Shown here: piece after piece, positions 61,949 through 64,000 of the stretch
Numbering within the stretch: position 1 is the stretch's first letter
How the letters are laid out: each line of letters opens with the position of its first letter
DNA from: Clarkia xantiana subsp. parviflora
Taxonomy: Eukaryota > Streptophyta > Magnoliopsida > Myrtales > Onagraceae
Assembly: GCA_036873135.1 (NCBI GenBank)
Contig: JAPTYO010000009.1
Span: forward strand, 20,915,756-20,979,755
DNA: 64,000 nucleotides
Reading direction: 5' to 3'
Translations under genes and position numbers: made by a program
The notes under the pieces: model-generated
What the model was told of the DNA's origin: nothing
The model's input: only the letters and a program-made list of their open reading frames with translations
Databases searched by the model: none

Positions 61949-63300
61949 TTGGATTTCTTCATCATGTCTCCAGCAGAATATGTCACTGTTTCTGCAACGG
62001 AATATAGTAGATTTATGGAGTTTAAGAAGATGAAGAGAGCACAAGTTCAAGCATCTGCAACTACTACTAGTTCTGCCGCTTGCATCTCCCAGTCTGGTAA
62101 TACTAAAAATCTATGGATTATTGATTCAGGTGCTTTCGATCACATTACGGGCAACCTTTCTTCTTTTGACTCTATATCTCTATTAAACTCTAGTCATCAA
62201 ATTACTCTTGCAAATGGCTCTAGAGTTGCTCCCAAGGGAATTGGTAAAGTCTCACCAATGTCGTCTCTTTCCTTGGATGCTGTTTTATACATCCCTGGTT
62301 GCCCTTTCAACCTCATCTCCGTCAGCAAACTGGTACGTTCATTCAATTGTTCAATAACATTCAGTAAAGACTCACTTGTTATACGTGAACTTAGTACTGG
62401 ACGAACAATTGATGTGGGATATGAATTAGGAGGACTTTACTACCTTAAGATATCCTCAATTATTTGTGCTGCAGAGTCTCCAAGCCTTCCTCACAATCGT
62501 CTTGACAATCCCAGTTTTTCCAAACTTAAGCAAATGGTTCCCAAATTGGATAAGCTCAAAACATTACAATGTGAATCATGTCAACTCAGGAAACATATTC
62601 GATCTAGCTTCGGAAGTCATGGTGAAACCAGGATCAATTCTCCATTTTCTGTTATACACTCGGATATTTGGGGTCCTAGTCGTGTACCTACCTCTGCTGG
62701 GTATAAGTACTTCGTCACTTTCATTGATGAATTCTCCTGTTGCACTTGGATATATTTAATGAAAGAACGTTCCGAGCTATTTCCTATATTTAAGTCATTT
62801 CTTGCTGAAATTCAGACACAGTTTGGTACAAAAGTCAAAATTCTTCGCAGTGATAATGCACGAGAATATTTCTCGGGAACGTTTTCATCATTTCTGAGTC
62901 AACATGGAATTCTACATCAGTCCACATGTCCTCATACACCACAGCAAAATGATATTTCCGAAAGGAAAAACAGGCATCTGATACTGCTCGCACATTATTA
63001 CTCCATGCAAATGTGTCATTTCGCTATTGGGGTGATGCTGTTTTAACAGCCTGTCATTTGATAAACAGAATGCCTTCATCTTCCCTTGGTAATAAAGTTC
63101 CATACTCTATTTTGTTTCCTAAGGAACCCTATTTCATGTGACCCCTCGTGTTTTTGGATCTACCCGCTTTATTCATGTTCTTTCTCCAGGACATGACAAA
63201 CTTGCTGCATGTGCCATCAAGTGCATTTTTTTTGGATATTCTAGACTGCAGAAAGGATAACGTTATTCTCCAGTCAAGAACCGATACTTTATGTCCGCAA
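61949..63300 (+). pseudogene. Copia protease-integrase remnant
   Basis: The open frame 61964-63046 aligns with residues about 300-640 of the intact polyprotein at 17500. The protease motif has changed to DSGAFDH and the zinc-region HQRLGHPS to HNRLDNPS, losing a His ligand. The catalytic D and D positions ([18 protein letters not shown]) remain, and QQNGIAERK reads QQNDISERK. A 4-bp deletion near 62976-62980 shifts the frame and ends the protein; homology continues out of frame to 63300. It is a clear pseudogene. Confidence 0.85.
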
Positions 63301-63686
63301 AACTGTCACCCTCAGGGACTATTGCGGAACTGTCACCCTCATATGATTATTATTACTAGTGGCTCCTCTACTGCCACTCTTTTGCATCTCGCTCTGTTTA
63401 TCCTCTCACGATTTCTACAGGAAAGGAAAGGAAAGCAACGGTGGCATATGGGACAAGAGGTTGAGCATTACTCAATACAAGAAAATGATCGTACATGAGC
63501 ACCACCGTGATTGGTGGCTGCGTTTGAATAGCAATTGGAATCGGAGCCAATCTGCAAAAGAAGAAGCAAGATCGGATAAGATAATGAGAATCCTGGGAGA
63601 AAGGAAGAACCAAATTGGGGGGAGATGGACTGACCTTGGACTAGTATTTGAAATTCTGAGGACTGACTGACTGACCAAAAAGTGGA

Positions 63687-63808
63687 ATGGAGACAAGTGT
63701 GACCAGCTGGCTGGATCCTCTCTTCCCAAAGCCGCCGGACGAGCCTTCGGAATCGATTGAAACTGATATCTCGGAGACTACAAATTCCAGGGATATTCTA
63801 AAGTCGGT
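63687..63808 (+). CDS. Possible first coding exon of an unidentified gene
   Basis: From ATG 63687 the frame reads METSVTSWLDPLFPKPPDEP and continues with a Ser/Thr/Glu-rich segment to RDILKS, where TCG/GTGAAA offers a splice donor at 63808. Composition and the acidic start look like genuine plant coding sequence, but I do not recognise the protein. The frame stays open further into the MITE at 63891, which is unlikely to be coding. The gene would continue beyond the window. Confidence 0.3.
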
Positions 63809-63890
63809 GAAAATATGTAATCTACATCGATTGAATGAAAGTAAAGGAACCAACCTAGCTAGAGGAGATGCAGCCGGGTTTTATTTTCTA

Positions 63891-64000
63891 GGGTTAATAA
63901 CCAAATTGCTACTTGAACTTTGTTCCGTTTACAAATCTCTACCTCAACTTTTGATTTTGAAAATTAGCTACCTCAACTTTGAAATTCAGATCAAATCGCT
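63891..64000. mobile_element. Left end of another GGGTTAATAAC-type MITE
   Basis: GGGTTAATAACCAAATTGCTA begins here after TATTTTCTA, which has the T-N7-A form of the other duplications. Alternating CTACCTCAACTTT motifs follow. The element runs off the end of the window, so the right end and duplication cannot be checked. Confidence 0.5.

Larger units (their letters stand above)
61180..63300 (+). mobile_element. Truncated copia related to the element at 16878
   Basis: LTR, PBS and a GC-rich leader (61440-61900) are followed directly by the region just before the protease; the gag part present in the intact relative is absent. Homology runs to about 63300 (GYSRLQKG equivalent), where it stops before the RT. 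RT, RNase H, polypurine tract and 3' LTR are missing. Confidence 0.8.

Overview
This window looks like nuclear DNA of a eudicot plant. It is AT-rich, its genes have many introns with GT..AG borders, and it carries plant-type Ty1/copia, Ty3/gypsy (Tat-like), L1-type LINE, Helitron, CACTA, hAT-like and Mutator-like repeats. I cannot name the species. No prokaryotic signals, CRISPR array or convincing tRNA/rRNA gene was seen.

Four host genes could be reconstructed exon by exon with consistent reading phase. (1) 12990-~26600, minus: a roughly 20-exon gene with N-terminal coiled coil and a C-terminal AIR9/A9-like domain; its introns hold an intact copia element, a MITE, a SINE-like repeat and a possible solo LTR, and one exon ends in an in-frame TAG. 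(2) 31602-35836, plus: an RD21-type papain-like cysteine protease with C-terminal granulin domain, 5 exons, 469 aa. (3) 36992-39089, minus: a plastid-type Nudix hydrolase of the NUDT26/27 group, 6 exons, 237 aa. (4) 56138-58911, plus: a type I DnaJ/Hsp40 with CAAX farnesylation box, 6 coding exons, 426 aa. A possible first exon of a fifth gene lies at 63687.

Layout: 1-4250 copia fragments in opposite orientations; 6169-8576 Helitron; 8590-12908 CACTA remnant, palindromic MITEs and another TIR element; 12990-26600 the coiled-coil gene; 26653-30645 MITE, gypsy LTR with gag start, CACTA and hAT-like elements; 31602-39089 protease and Nudix genes tail to tail; 40334-42130 MITEs; 42313-48792 a decayed LINE; 48958-54201 a cluster of Helitrons; 54202-55790 a TIR element with a MITE nested in it; 56138-58911 DnaJ; 59259-59976 a palindromic MITE; 61180-63300 a decayed relative of the intact copia; 63891-end the start of another MITE.

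The most notable pattern is a set of eight or nine short elements in at least three sequence families. All begin GGGTTAA or a close variant, and the well-preserved ones are flanked by exact 9-bp target duplications. All seven exact duplications have the form T-N7-A. One family has its centre filled by a GC-rich 21-bp minisatellite arranged as a large palindrome. Host genes in the window show no shared pathway; they are ordinary housekeeping or stress genes in a transposon-rich region.
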